A DNA stretch of 51,276 bases from Halorubrum sp. GTDB lineage: Archaea > Halobacteriota > Halobacteria > Halobacteriales > Haloferacaceae. Positions 26,184 to 35,134 of this stretch are shown here, in pieces. Both the position numbers and the translations under genes were made by a program. The stretch lies in contig JAQCNI010000001.1 of assembly GCA_028275105.1 (NCBI GenBank), positions 1 to 51,276 on the forward strand, given 5' to 3'. Position 1 is the stretch's first letter. Every line of letters begins with the position of its first letter. Under the pieces are notes generated by a model, which had not been told where the DNA came from, ran no database searches, and worked only from the letters and a program-made list of their open reading frames with translations.

Positions 26184-26789
26184 ATGGAACTTGAGGAATT
26201 CACGCGAACGAGCGCGGCAACGGCGGATGGTGACGGGGTTCGACTGGCGAACAACGGGCTGCTCGACGTCCCGGTCGACGGGACGGTGATGGTCAGGGCC
26301 GGGTCGATGGTCGCGTACACCGGCGAGATGAGCTTCACCGGGAAAGCATCGGCCGAGGGGACGCCGGTGATGGAGGCCGAGGGGCACGGCCGCCTCTACG
26401 TCGCGGACCGGAGCAAGAAGGTCCGGGTCCTCGACCTCGACGCGGGCGAGTCGATCTCCGTCAGCGGAGACGACGTGCTCGCGTTCGAGTCCACCGTCGA
26501 CTACGACATAAATACGATCGGCAGCGTCTCGGAGGCCGTCGCCGGCGGGCTGACGAACGGCTACCTCACCGGCCCGGGGCAGGTCGCAATCTCGACGCAC
26601 GGCGACCCGCTCGTGTTGACCCCGCCCGTGATCACCGATCCGGACGCGACCGTCGCGTGGAGCGGCGACCTCTCGTCGTCGATGTCGGTGAACAAGGCGA
26701 TCGAGATCGGCCGGACGTCCGACGAGACGGTTCAGATGGAGTTCGCCGGTTCCGAGGGGTTCGTCGTCGTCCAGCCCCACGAGGAGTGA
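26184..26789 (+). CDS. AIM24-family (TIGR00266-type) beta-helix protein
   Basis: This 201-residue protein is mostly beta strands with Gly turns. The typical AIM24/TIGR00266 pieces are [53 protein letters not shown] and [13 protein letters not shown]. No signal peptide is seen, so it is probably cytosolic. The family is widespread, named after a yeast mitochondrial protein, but without a known activity. The ATG at 26184 is chosen because the family N-terminus starts with a short acidic helix as here. Confidence 0.82.
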   Translation: MELEEFTRTSAATADGDGVRLANNGLLDVPVDGTVMVRAGSMVAYTGEMSFTGKASAEGTPVMEAEGHGRLYVADRSKKVRVLDLDAGESISVSGDDVLAFESTVDYDINTIGSVSEAVAGGLTNGYLTGPGQVAISTHGDPLVLTPPVITDPDATVAWSGDLSSSMSVNKAIEIGRTSDETVQMEFAGSEGFVVVQPHEE

Positions 26790-26884
26790 GCCGTCGGCGG
26801 TTCGCGGCCCGCACCACCGTGCTGGCGGCGACGTGACCCGACCCACGAACGACGGCGACCGCGTTCCCGCCGGCCGCCGGATGG

Positions 26885-26891
26885 CTTTATA
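26885..26891 (+). promoter_or_regulatory. TATA box of the dcd-thiR operon
   Basis: TTTATAT lies about 27 bases before the dcd ATG at 26915, the distance typical of leaderless haloarchaeal transcripts. No Shine-Dalgarno sequence stands between it and the ATG. Confidence 0.6.
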
Positions 26892-26914
26892 TCGCGTCCG
26901 CCCCCTCTCCCGAT

Positions 26915-27514
26915 ATGATCCTGTCGGACACGGACATCCTCGACCGCCTCGCGGACGGGGACCTCGCGATCGAACCGCTTGAGGACGTGGACCAGCAGGT
27001 CCAGCCGGCGAGCGTCGACCTCCGGCTCGGCGAGCGGTTCCTGGAGTTCCAGCGAACCAACATCCCCTGTATCCACCCGACCGAGGCCGACGAGGTCGGC
27101 GAGTACGTCACGGAGACCACGGTTCCGGAGGGCGAGGAGTTCATCCTCCACCCGGGCGATTTCGTGCTCGGAACGACGACGGAGCGCGTCGAGGTCCCGG
27201 CCGATCTGCTCGCGACCGTTCAGGGCCGGTCGTCGCTCGGGCGGCTGGCGATCGTCATCCACGCCACCGCGGGGATCGTCGACCCCGGGTACGAGGGCCA
27301 GATCACGCTCGAACTGTCCAACCTCGGCACCGCGCCGGTTGCGCTCACGCCCGGGATGCGTGTCTCCCAGCTCATCTTCACCGAACTGAAATCCCCGGCG
27401 AACCGGCCGTATGGGGCCGAGCGTGACTCAAAGTATCAGGGCCAGGACGGGCCGCAGGCGTCCCGGATCGGGTCGGACGTGGAGTTCTCGGGCGGCGGGG
27501 GTGACGACGAATGA
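26915..27514 (+). CDS. dcd: dCTP deaminase
   Basis: The enzyme turns dCTP into dUTP on the way to dTTP. The 199-residue chain has [14 protein letters not shown] near the start, the active-site run [20 protein letters not shown] with the catalytic Glu-equivalent region downstream ([14 protein letters not shown]), and [12 protein letters not shown]. These are standard Dcd motifs. The C-terminal end is a Gly/Asp/Glu tail. Its stop codon overlaps the start of thiR by 4 bases (ATGA), which indicates translational coupling. Confidence 0.94.
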   Translation: MILSDTDILDRLADGDLAIEPLEDVDQQVQPASVDLRLGERFLEFQRTNIPCIHPTEADEVGEYVTETTVPEGEEFILHPGDFVLGTTTERVEVPADLLATVQGRSSLGRLAIVIHATAGIVDPGYEGQITLELSNLGTAPVALTPGMRVSQLIFTELKSPANRPYGAERDSKYQGQDGPQASRIGSDVEFSGGGGDDE

Positions 27515-28422
27515 AGTTCATCGAGGAGGTGGTCGTCGAGGAGTTCCTCCCGACGGTGCGGTCGATGCTCGCCGAGGACCTCCGCGAGCGGGGACTCACG
27601 CAGCGCGAGGTCGCCGACGCCCTCGGCATCTCCCAGTCGGCCGTCTCGAAGTACGCCCACGGCGACGTCGCGCGCCACGGACGGGTCGTGGCCGACGAAC
27701 GCGTCCGCAAACTGGTCGAGCGGGTCGGCGAGGGGCTCGCGTCGGGCGACATGAGCCCCGTCGCGTCGCTCGTCGAGATAGAGGTCCTGATCCGTCAGTT
27801 GGAGGAGGGCGATCTGCTGGCGGAGCTTCACGAGGGGGCGATGCCCGCGCTCGCCGCCGCCGACGTGGAGTTCTCGGTCCACGACCCCGACAGCGGGCTC
27901 CGGGAGCGCGAGAGCGTCCTCGCGTCGGTCCGGCGTGGCCTCCGGACCCTGACGAACGCCTCGGGGTTCGCCGGGCTCATCCCGAACGTCGGCGCGAACG
28001 TCGCCGAGTGTCTCCCCGATGCGGCCTCCGTCGACGACGTGGCCGCCGTTCCCGGGCGGCTCGTCGACGTGAAGGGGCGAGCGATGGTCCCGGGCGAGCC
28101 GGAGTTCGGCGTGAGCGAACACGTCGCAACCGTGTTGCTCGCGGCCCGGGAGGCGGGGGCGACCGCCCGCGCCGCGGTGAACCTCCGGTACGACCCCGAC
28201 CTCGTCGCGGCCCTCGGCGAGTCGCACCCGGCCATCGAGTTCGACGCCGAACGCCCGACCCGGGACGCCGTCGCCGACGCCGTGGCGGGGCACGATCCGG
28301 AGGGAAGGACGACGGACACGCTCGTCCTCCATCAGACCGGCGCGGTCGGCGTGGAGCCGATCGTGTACGTGCTCGCGCCGGCCGCCCCCGAGGCCGCGCG
28401 GATCGCGCGGGAGTTAGTCTGA
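27511..28422 (+). CDS. thiR: ThiR: thiamine repressor with HTH and ThiN domain
   Basis: The 303-residue protein joins a helix-turn-helix (residues about 22-60; [20 protein letters not shown]) to a ThiN-type thiamine-phosphate-binding domain (about 120-300; [40 protein letters not shown] and the C-terminal [13 protein letters not shown]). In archaea this fusion is described as a regulator that senses thiamine phosphate and represses thiamine genes. It shares an operon with dcd, overlapping by 4 bases. The thi4 gene at 18585-19511 is a plausible target. A catalytic ThiN function is less likely because of the HTH. Confidence 0.88.
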   Translation: MKFIEEVVVEEFLPTVRSMLAEDLRERGLTQREVADALGISQSAVSKYAHGDVARHGRVVADERVRKLVERVGEGLASGDMSPVASLVEIEVLIRQLEEGDLLAELHEGAMPALAAADVEFSVHDPDSGLRERESVLASVRRGLRTLTNASGFAGLIPNVGANVAECLPDAASVDDVAAVPGRLVDVKGRAMVPGEPEFGVSEHVATVLLAAREAGATARAAVNLRYDPDLVAALGESHPAIEFDAERPTRDAVADAVAGHDPEGRTTDTLVLHQTGAVGVEPIVYVLAPAAPEAARIARELV

Positions 28423-28514
28423 ACGTTCGGGCGGGAGAGTCGGACCCGATCGGTTCCCGTCCCCGAACCAGCGGGCTTTTGGCCCGTATCCACGAGATAC
28501 CAGACGAACACGAC

Positions 28515-30647
28515 ATGAGCCACGACGACTTCCCCACGGACCGGCCGGCGGTGGTGACGTGCGGGCTGCCGTACGCCAACGGCGACCTCCACATCGGCCA
28601 CCTCCGGACGTACGTCGGCGGCGACGTCTTCGCTCGGGCGCTCGAACGACTCGGCCAGAAGACCGCGTTCGTCTCCGGGTCGGACATGCATGGGACCCCG
28701 GTCGCGGTCAACGCCGAGCGTGCGGGGGTTTCCCCCGAGGCGTTCGCGCTCGACTGGCACGAGGGGTACGCCGAGACGTTCCCGAAGTTCAACGTCTCGT
28801 TCGACAACTACGGCCACACCCACGACGGGGCGAACACGGCGCTGACGAAGGAGTTCGTCCGGTCGTGGATCGACGAGGGACTGGTGTACGAAAAGGAGGT
28901 GCCGGTGGCGTGGGACACCGAAGCGGAACACCCGCTCCCGGACCGATACGTCGAGGGAACCTGTCCGTACTGCGGGGCCCACGCCCGTGGCGACGAGTGC
29001 GACGAGGGGTGTGGCCGCCACCTCGAACCGGGCGAGATCGAGGATCCGGTGTCGACGATCACCGGGAACCCGGCGGAGTACCGCGATCGGACCCACAAGT
29101 TCTTCGAGGTCTCGGAGTTCGCGGAGTACCTCTCGGGCTTCCTCGACCGGGTAGAGGGGACCGCAAACGCCCGGAACCAGCCCCGCGAGTGGATCGAGGA
29201 GGGGCTACGCGACTGGTGTATCACCCGCGACATGGACTGGGGGGTCGACTACCCCGACGAGGACGCGTCCGACCTCGTGTTGTACGTCTGGGTCGACGCG
29301 CCGATCGAGTACGTCGCGTCGACGAAGCAGTACGCCGAGCGCGTCGGCGACGACGCCTTCGACTGGGAGGCGGCTTGGCGGGCGACCGACGTCCCCGACG
29401 ACCCCACCGAACCCGCGGCGGGCGGCGGCGACCTCGTCCACGTGATCGGCCGGGACATCATCCAGCACCACACGGTGTTCTGGCCCGCGATGTTGCGCGG
29501 GGCGGGTTACGCGGAGCCGCGCGCGGTGATGGCCTCCGGGTTCGTCACCCTCGACGGCCAGGGGTTCTCCACGAGCCGCGACCGGGCGGTCTGGGCCGAC
29601 GAGTACCTCGACGAGGGGTTCCACCCCGACCCGCTTCGGTACTACCTCGCCACGAACGGCGGGTTCCAACGGGACGTCGACTTCTCGTGGGAGAAGTTCC
29701 GCGACCGCGTCAACACCGAACTCGTCGGGACCGTCGGCAACTTCCTCTACCGGTCGCTGCTGTTCGCCCATCGCAACTACGACGAGGCGCCCATCGCCGA
29801 TGCGACGAGCGACGAGGTCGCGGACCGGATCGACGAGGCGATAGCCGACTTCGAAGCGGCCGTCAACGACTACTCGGTTCGAGCGCTGGGCGACGCCGTC
29901 ATCGACCTCGCGCGCTTCGGTAACGAGTACATCCAGCACAGCGAGCCGTGGAACCTCGTCGACGAGGACCCCGAGGCCGCCGCGGGGGTCATCCATGACT
30001 GCGTCGCGATCGCGAGGGCGATCGCGGTCCTGTTCGAGCCGATCACCCCGGCAAAATGCGAGCGGCTCTGGGACCAGCTCGGCGAACCGGGGTCGGTCCA
30101 CGACGTCACCGTGGAGGCCGCTCGGGAGTCGCCCGGCGGCGACCTCGCCGAACCAGCCGAGCTATTCGAGAAGATCCCGGACGAGCGCGTGGCGGATCTC
30201 AACGAGAAACTGGAGGCCCGCGTCGCCGAAGTCGAGGGTGACGCGGACGACGAGGGCAGCGAGTCCGGCGAGACTTCCGACGCCAACGGACCCAACAACG
30301 ACATGAGCGATATCAACCCCATCAACGACGACCGAATCGGCTTCGACGAGTTCCAAGAGCTCGACCTCCGGGTCGGCCGGATCGAGGCCGCCGAGGGGAT
30401 CGAGGGGGCCGACGAGCTCGTCCGACTCCGTGTCGATCTGGGCGCGGAGACGCGCACGATCGTTGCGGGGCTCAAGCAACTCCACGACGTCGGGGAACTC
30501 CCCGACACGAAGGTGATCGTCCTCGCCAACCTCGAGAAGGCCGAACTGTTCGGCGTCGAGTCAAACGGGATGGTGCTCGCCGCCGGCGACGAGGCCGACC
30601 TGTTGACGACCCACGGCGACGCCGTACCGGGGACGACGGTTTGGTAG
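28515..30647 (+). CDS. metG: Methionyl-tRNA synthetase with C-terminal tRNA-binding domain
   Basis: This enzyme charges initiator and elongator tRNA-Met. The 710-residue chain has the HIGH motif GDLHIGHL (about 23-30), a Zn-finger insert GTCPYCGAHARGDECDEGCG (about 148-167) with four Cys, the WCITRDMDWG segment, and the KMSKS-like loop GFSTSRD near 350. The loop has Gly and Thr in place of both lysines; an FSTSR form is known from archaeal MetRS. From about residue 605 a tRNA-binding EMAP-type domain follows (FQELDLRVGRIEAAEGIEGA to NGMVLAAGDE), after an acidic linker. The start at 28515 (MSHDDFPTDRPAVV) is the family start; upstream in-frame codons are shadow sequence. Confidence 0.95.
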   Translation: MSHDDFPTDRPAVVTCGLPYANGDLHIGHLRTYVGGDVFARALERLGQKTAFVSGSDMHGTPVAVNAERAGVSPEAFALDWHEGYAETFPKFNVSFDNYGHTHDGANTALTKEFVRSWIDEGLVYEKEVPVAWDTEAEHPLPDRYVEGTCPYCGAHARGDECDEGCGRHLEPGEIEDPVSTITGNPAEYRDRTHKFFEVSEFAEYLSGFLDRVEGTANARNQPREWIEEGLRDWCITRDMDWGVDYPDEDASDLVLYVWVDAPIEYVASTKQYAERVGDDAFDWEAAWRATDVPDDPTEPAAGGGDLVHVIGRDIIQHHTVFWPAMLRGAGYAEPRAVMASGFVTLDGQGFSTSRDRAVWADEYLDEGFHPDPLRYYLATNGGFQRDVDFSWEKFRDRVNTELVGTVGNFLYRSLLFAHRNYDEAPIADATSDEVADRIDEAIADFEAAVNDYSVRALGDAVIDLARFGNEYIQHSEPWNLVDEDPEAAAGVIHDCVAIARAIAVLFEPITPAKCERLWDQLGEPGSVHDVTVEAARESPGGDLAEPAELFEKIPDERVADLNEKLEARVAEVEGDADDEGSESGETSDANGPNNDMSDINPINDDRIGFDEFQELDLRVGRIEAAEGIEGADELVRLRVDLGAETRTIVAGLKQLHDVGELPDTKVIVLANLEKAELFGVESNGMVLAAGDEADLLTTHGDAVPGTTVW

Positions 30648-30731
30648 CGGGCCGGAGCGATTCGGCGAGCCTGAACGATCCGGAGGTAGTCGTCGACCGC
30701 CATCGACGCCCGACCCGACCGACCGTCGGGG

Positions 30732-30738
30732 TTTATAC
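30732..30738 (+). promoter_or_regulatory. TATA box of the small membrane protein gene
   Basis: TTTATAC is centred about 31 bases before the ATG at 30766, predicting a leaderless transcript and supporting the reality of this short gene. Confidence 0.55.
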
Positions 30739-30765
30739 TCCGGTCGGCCGAATGACCCGCCGTCC

Positions 30766-30972
30766 ATGGCTTCGTGGCTCCGGTGGTTCGATTCGTTGCC
30801 CTTCACGCAGCAGGTACTGGTGTCCACGCTCGTTTTCGACCCGCTCGGATTCTTCGCCGGGTACCTGCTGGCCCCGTCGTTCGGGATGGACCCGTTCCTC
30901 GGCGGGTTGTACGGCATCATCGCTGCGACGGTGCCGACCGCGACGGTCGCGATGCGCAAGGCGGACGCGTGA
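30766..30972 (+). CDS. Small membrane protein, 68 residues
   Basis: The 68-residue product has an amphipathic start (MASWLRWFDSLPFTQQVLVS), a hydrophobic stretch with Gly and Pro (LVFDPLGFFAGYLLAP) and a second one (FLGGLYGIIAATVPTATVA), ending in a basic/polar tail. The layout is that of a two-helix membrane mini-protein. The TATA box and start codon spacing support expression. No family is recognised. Confidence 0.6.
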   Translation: MASWLRWFDSLPFTQQVLVSTLVFDPLGFFAGYLLAPSFGMDPFLGGLYGIIAATVPTATVAMRKADA

Positions 30973-30987
30973 GCGTCCTCGGCGGCG

Positions 30988-31476
30988 TTACGCCTCGAGC
31001 ACCTCAACGAGGTGGCCGTCCGGGTCCGTGACGAACAGGATCGTCGTCCCGCTCTCGGTGGTCCGGGGCGGGCTCAGCGTCTCGACGTCCGGGTCGAGGG
31101 ACGCGTGGAGCGTCTTGACGTCGTCGACGGCAAGCGCGACGTGGGCCGCGCCGGGCCGGTTCAGCGCCGTATCCCCGGTCCGATCGCCCGGCGGGTCGTA
31201 CTCGACGAGTTCGAGGCGGGCACCGTCGTTTGCGGCGGCGGTGTCGTCGGCGGAGGTGTCATCGGCGGGCGCGTCGACCGAAGCGGGCATCCCGCCGCCG
31301 GCGAGGTGGGCGAAGGAAGCGCTCGCGCCCGCGACGTCGACGGCGTCGGCGAAGGCATCCCCGCCGACGGAGAACTCGTCGACGACGGTAAGGCCGAACG
31401 TTCCCGTGTAGAACTCGACGGCGCGGGCGAGGTCCGAGACGGTTAGGCCGGCGTGATGGACTGTCGGGTCGGGCAC
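30988..31476 (-). CDS. VOC (glyoxalase/dioxygenase fold) family protein
   Basis: This is a single vicinal-oxygen-chelate unit pair. The N-terminal half starts TVHHAGLTVSDLARAVEFYT, and the C-terminal half has AAHVALAVDDVKTLHASL and ILFVTDPDGHLVEVLEA. The metal ligand positions are kept: His in VHHAG, Glu in LELVEYD, His in AAHVAL, and Glu in the final VEVLE. An Ala/Asp-rich insert separates the halves. I use the GTG at 31476, giving 162 residues, because the fold starts there; a longer TTG start at 31503 is less likely. The substrate is unknown. Confidence 0.78.
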   Translation of the reverse strand: MPDPTVHHAGLTVSDLARAVEFYTGTFGLTVVDEFSVGGDAFADAVDVAGASASFAHLAGGGMPASVDAPADDTSADDTAAANDGARLELVEYDPPGDRTGDTALNRPGAAHVALAVDDVKTLHASLDPDVETLSPPRTTESGTTILFVTDPDGHLVEVLEA

Positions 31477-31642
31477 GGTTGAAGCGTCGGATCGTGGCGA
31501 CAAAAGGGTGTCGAGGGGGCGGAGAGAATGTGGACGGGGTGCCTATGCGGAACCGGGACGCCGAAACGAGGACGTCGGCCGGCACTCAGAAACGGATGAC
31601 CGGGACCGAAACGACCATTCCGCGCCCGCCCGACCGACGAGT

Positions 31643-32314
31643 ATGTACGTCGTCGTCAACGCCGCCCAGAGCGTCGACGGGAAACTCTCGACGCGCCGCC
31701 GGGAGCAACTCCGGATCTCCGGAAGCGAGGACTTCGATCGGGTCGACCGGATCCGGGCCGCCGCGGACGCGGTGTTGGTCGGCGTCGGGACCGTCCTCGC
31801 CGACGACCCGCACCTGACCCTGGACGAGGCGGACCGACGGGTCGAGCGGCTGCGGAACGGTCGGCGGGGTGACCCCGCGCGCGTCGTCCTCGATTCGACC
31901 GGCCGGACGCCGGCCGACGCACGGATCCTCGATGACGCGGCGACGACGTATCTGGTCGTGTCGGCGGCGGCGGCGGCCGAGCGTCGGGAGACGCTGGCCG
32001 ACGCGGGCGCGGAAGTCGTCGTCGCCGGCGAGGAGCGCATTGACGTGGCGGCTGCGGTCCGGGCGCTGGCGGACCGCGGCGTGGACCGGCTGATGGTCGA
32101 AGGGGGCGGCGAGGTCCTGTTCTCGTGTTTCGAGGCGGGGGTCGTCGACGAGCTCCACGTGTACGTCGGCTCGCTGGTCGTCGGCGGCCGCGACGCCCCG
32201 ACGCTGGCCGACGGCGAGGGGTTCGTCGACGGATTCCCCCGGTTGCGGCTGACTGGCGTCGAGCGCCTCGACGACGGCGTCGTCCTCTCGTACGAGGTCC
32301 GCGACGACGGGTGA
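31643..32314 (+). CDS. 2,5-diamino-6-(ribosylamino)pyrimidinone 5'-phosphate reductase (riboflavin pathway)
   Basis: This RibD_C/Rib7-type NADPH reductase reduces the ribosyl chain in the archaeal/yeast order of riboflavin and F420 precursor synthesis. The 223-residue chain has VNAAQSVDGKLSTRRREQLR with the substrate-binding segment, VLVGVGTVLADDPHLT, VVLDSTGRTP and the NADPH-side VDRLMVEGGGEVLFSCFEAG, DELHVYVGSLVVGGRDAP. The start ATG at 31643 begins exactly at the first beta strand. It stands alone, without other rib genes. Confidence 0.88.
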   Translation: MYVVVNAAQSVDGKLSTRRREQLRISGSEDFDRVDRIRAAADAVLVGVGTVLADDPHLTLDEADRRVERLRNGRRGDPARVVLDSTGRTPADARILDDAATTYLVVSAAAAAERRETLADAGAEVVVAGEERIDVAAAVRALADRGVDRLMVEGGGEVLFSCFEAGVVDELHVYVGSLVVGGRDAPTLADGEGFVDGFPRLRLTGVERLDDGVVLSYEVRDDG

Positions 32315-32599
32315 GCGGGGGATCCGCCGCCCGGCGTCACGCTCCGTCCCGATGACACGACCGGGGTACCGCCGGAGGACCGGGGTACCGCCGGAGATCC
32401 GGCGGTACACGGCCCATGCTACCGTCTTTCACACGAACCCACCGAAGTATTTATATGTCGGTGCGCGGTACGTTCAGGTACCAGAACGCCTCCGGCGCTG
32501 GTTGGATCGCACGCTGAAATGTACGGGAGTTCTTATCGACGGCCTCACGCACGACGGCGAGCGACTGCCACCCCCGGAGCGGTGATGGAGAGATAAAAA
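32315..32599 (+). other. Intergenic leader region of the coiled-coil gene with short uORF
   Basis: A box A TATTTATATG lies at 32448-32457, about 143 bases before the next gene, so its transcript would carry a leader of roughly 120 bases. Within the leader an ORF of 25 codons at 32519-32596 ends three bases before the downstream ATG. GGAG at 32587-32590 sits at a Shine-Dalgarno distance from that ATG. The role of the uORF is unknown. Other frames in the region (such as 32352-32585) look like noise. Confidence 0.45.
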
Positions 32600-33523
32600 A
32601 TGGTAACGACAGAAGAAGTCATCAAAGAATACGACATCGAGCCGATGGACGGAGCGGACAACGTGGACCTTTCCGAGGACGACCTCGAGAACGGGTCGAA
32701 GGGACAGCTCATCAAACGCGCCGGTCAGCTGCGCGACCGACGCAACGAGCTGAACCAGATGGCCTCCGAGCGCGCTTCCAATCGCGACGACCTCAACGCG
32801 AAGACGCGCGAGAAGGTCGACGAGGCCCAAGATCACCGCGAGAACCGCGACGAGCTCAACGAGCAGGTCCAGGAGCACAAGGACAAACGCAACGAGCTCA
32901 ACGCCGAGGCCAACGAGCTGTTCGACGAGGTCGAGGAGCTCAAACAGGACATGGAACTCGGCTCCGGCAAGTCCATCGAGGAACTCGAAGAGGAGATCGA
33001 GGATCTCGAGTTCCGGCAGCAGACGGAGGTCTTGGACGCCGAGGACGAGCGTGAGCTCATCGAGAAGATCGACGAGAAGCGCGAAAAACTCGCCGAGAAG
33101 AAGGAGAAGGTCGATGACACCAGCGAGCTCGACGATCTCGTCGAGGACGCCGAGGAGGTCCGTTCGGAGGCCTCGAAACACCACCAGAAGGTGACCGAAC
33201 TCGCGGACGAGGCCCAGGAACACCACAACCAGATGATCGAGGCCTACCGCGAGGCCGACGACATCCGTGACGAGGCCGACGAGATGCACGACCTCTTCGT
33301 CGAGGCACAGGAGGCGGCCGACCGTCACCACGAGGACTTCGTTCGCGTTCAAAAGCGCTTGCGCGAGCTCGACAAGAAAGAGGAGGAGGAGCGCAAGGAC
33401 GAGCGCGCCGAGAAACGCGAGGAGGAGAAGGAGGAAGCCGAGGAGATCTACCAGAAGTTCAAGGAGGGCGAGACCCTCGACACCGAGGACCTGATGAAGC
33501 TGCAGAAGACCGGCCTTTTATAA
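32600..33523 (+). CDS. Long coiled-coil protein
   Basis: The 307-residue chain is almost entirely heptad-like, rich in Glu, Asp, Lys, Arg, Leu and Ala, with no hydrophobic or catalytic motifs. After residues 1-30 (MVTTEEVIKEYDIEPMDGAD) a set of coiled coils runs to the end, with asparagine-containing segments (ANELFDEVEELKQDM, DDIRDEADEMHDLFVEAQEA) and a final EEAEEIYQKFKEGETLDTED. Proteins of this type are conserved in haloarchaea and described only as coiled-coil proteins. An RNA or membrane scaffold role is possible but unproven. Codons are typical of the host, so it is native. Confidence 0.75.
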   Translation: MVTTEEVIKEYDIEPMDGADNVDLSEDDLENGSKGQLIKRAGQLRDRRNELNQMASERASNRDDLNAKTREKVDEAQDHRENRDELNEQVQEHKDKRNELNAEANELFDEVEELKQDMELGSGKSIEELEEEIEDLEFRQQTEVLDAEDERELIEKIDEKREKLAEKKEKVDDTSELDDLVEDAEEVRSEASKHHQKVTELADEAQEHHNQMIEAYREADDIRDEADEMHDLFVEAQEAADRHHEDFVRVQKRLRELDKKEEEERKDERAEKREEEKEEAEEIYQKFKEGETLDTEDLMKLQKTGLL

Positions 33524-33540
33524 CTCCGAACGGGTGTTAT

Positions 33541-34557
33541 ATTTCGCTAACGAGTGAGTCGATTCCGATAGGCACGGTTATCCAGACCGGATATTTTCTT
33601 TTTGTTCTCATCGCAGGCCACCTCGTCTACGACGGTCTTGCCCTCCGGACCGAAAACCTGTTGTCAGAACTTGGCGAATCTGAAATCGTCAACGCGGGGG
33701 CCTACGATCGGTTCCACGAGGAGCACCTATCCACGCTTGGGTCTACTGTTAATATCGGCCCCGTCACCGTCTCGCGGTCGATGGTCCTTACTGCGGTACT
33801 TTTGTTCATCCCGTTTTTCATGCCAGTCGTTACGCTCAACTGGAATATCTGGCAGATAGTCGCGTTCATACCGTATTCGGTGGTAACCGCACTCATTGTT
33901 GCTGTCACCTACGATACCTTCATCCTGATATACGTATTCATGGCGTTGCTCCAAAGCGATGTACTCGTTTACAAGCCGTTCCACCCGGATGAACACGGCG
34001 GATTTCATGATCTTGGACAGTTTGCGACGCGGATTAATATGATCTTAGTCATCACTGGCGGGTATGTCGCCTACCGATTTGTCGTGGAAGGAGTCTATTA
34101 CTTCGGATATGGTAGGTTTGAGTCGACGATGGGCATGGTGACGTGGGGGGTCTCATAGTGATTACTGCGAATAGTTTCATCGACGGTGTCGAAAGACGCC
34201 CGTTACCCGGCTCTCATTGCCGACACGGATCGTCACGGCGGTAAAGACTCGCAGTAATCACTATCATACGTTGTACCGATTCTCGCATATGTCGCGTTCG
34301 TCCTCTTCTGGCTTTACCACTCGTTCTGGAAACTCCATCAGAGAATGGAGCGGGGACGACGTAAGCGCATTGAGAAACGCCAGCGGGAAGCGCGAGAAAC
34401 TCAAGAAACTCCCTCTGAAGAATTCACTGACCCAGACGTTGACGCGCCAGCGTGGGAAGCACTCAAGTCGGCTCCAACGTGGCCTATCAAGCGACAAGGT
34501 CTCATTGGCATTGTTGTCGTTGACCTGTTACCCTTGCTGGCATCGGTTATGTTGTGA
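33541..34557 (+). pseudogene. Membrane protein gene disrupted by a 104-bp element
   Basis: The frame 33541-34155 encodes hydrophobic segments (GYFLFVLIAGHLVYDG, VLTAVLLFIPFFMPVVTL, WQIVAFIPYSVVTALIVAV, FILIYVFMALLQSDVLVY, MILVITGGYVAYRFVVEG) and stops at TAG 34156-34158, which the inserted element creates. After the element, from 34264, the coding continues as YVVPILAYVAFVLFWLYHSF then a basic helix (MERGRRKRIEKRQREARE) to TGA at 34557. Without the element the two parts make one protein of roughly 300 residues. The 5' end has no ATG; TTG at 33661 is the first usual start, so it may also lack its true N-terminus. The family is unknown. Confidence 0.65.
34158..34261. mobile_element. 104-bp inverted-repeat (MITE-like) element, copy 2
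   Basis: The ends are GTGATTACTGCGA and TCGCAGTAATCAC, perfect 13-base inverted repeats. It lies in the opposite orientation to copy 1 (10783-10886) and has the same length. TCATA occurs on both sides (34153-34157 and 34264-34268), which may be a target duplication with two extra bases on the right. It splits a membrane-protein gene. It contains no reading frame of note. Confidence 0.82.
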
Positions 34558-35134
34558 GGTGATTCGACGAGTTATCTCCTCAGCGATGAGAATCTGTGAC
34601 AGCGATAACGGTGGCCCACGCTTCGAGGTCACCGATGTCGAAATCAGAAACTGACTGATATGACTTCCCAAACTCAGCCAAGCTACGGTGCTGACCATAT
34701 CCGCTATGTTCAGCAGTCAGCATTGGCCCGTATCACACACCGAACAGTTGTTTCGCCAAATTAGGTAAGAGCCTCGGTATTTTTGTGGTCGGATAGTCGG
34801 ATCGTTTGAGTGGCGACGGTCGTCGGCGAGTCGATTGAATCCCACCCCGCTCCGCACCGCAGCCGCACCGCAACCGCACCGCAACCGCACCGCAACCGCA
34901 CCGCAACCGCACCGCAACCGCACCGCAACCGCAACCGCACCTCACGCCTCCCCAGCCTCGGCGGGCGGACCGTCGCGGGCACGCCGCTCCGGCCCGCCGC
35001 CTCCCTCGCGCTCGGCTCGCGCCCGCGGGGCGCTCGCGGGAGCGCGCCGACTGATGGGAGGACCGAGAGAAACTGGGCGGTACGGACGGCGACTCGAGCA
35101 ACAACGTGAAACACGCCCGCCACCAACTGGACGC
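34558..35134. other. Gene-free region with tandem repeat before sppA
   Basis: The first 250 bases are A/T-richer accessory DNA with no convincing gene. GGTAAGAGCC at 34764-34773 matches, in inverse sense, a sequence at 42125-42134 and may be an IS-end relic. The 11-bp tandem array fills 34852-34940. The remaining bases up to sppA are G+C-rich, with Arg/Pro-rich frames that look like noise. Confidence 0.5.
34852..34940. repeat. 11-bp tandem repeat, unit CCGCACCGCAA
   Basis: About seven near-perfect copies of CCGCACCGCAA follow one another, with an A-to-G change in the first copy and a shortened unit at the right end. It lies about 195 bases before the sppA start. It is not part of a credible reading frame. 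Confidence 0.9.

Noticed and set aside
23852..26194. 780-residue plus-strand reading frame spanning three genes
   Set aside because: Antisense to guaAA, truD and pth2, all of which carry family motifs.
27436..28332. 298-residue minus-strand reading frame
   Set aside because: Antisense to dcd and thiR; no domain pattern.
32352..32585. 77-residue plus-strand reading frame before the coiled-coil gene
   Set aside because: It starts upstream of the TATA box that should serve the region, has no recognisable fold and overlaps the leader.
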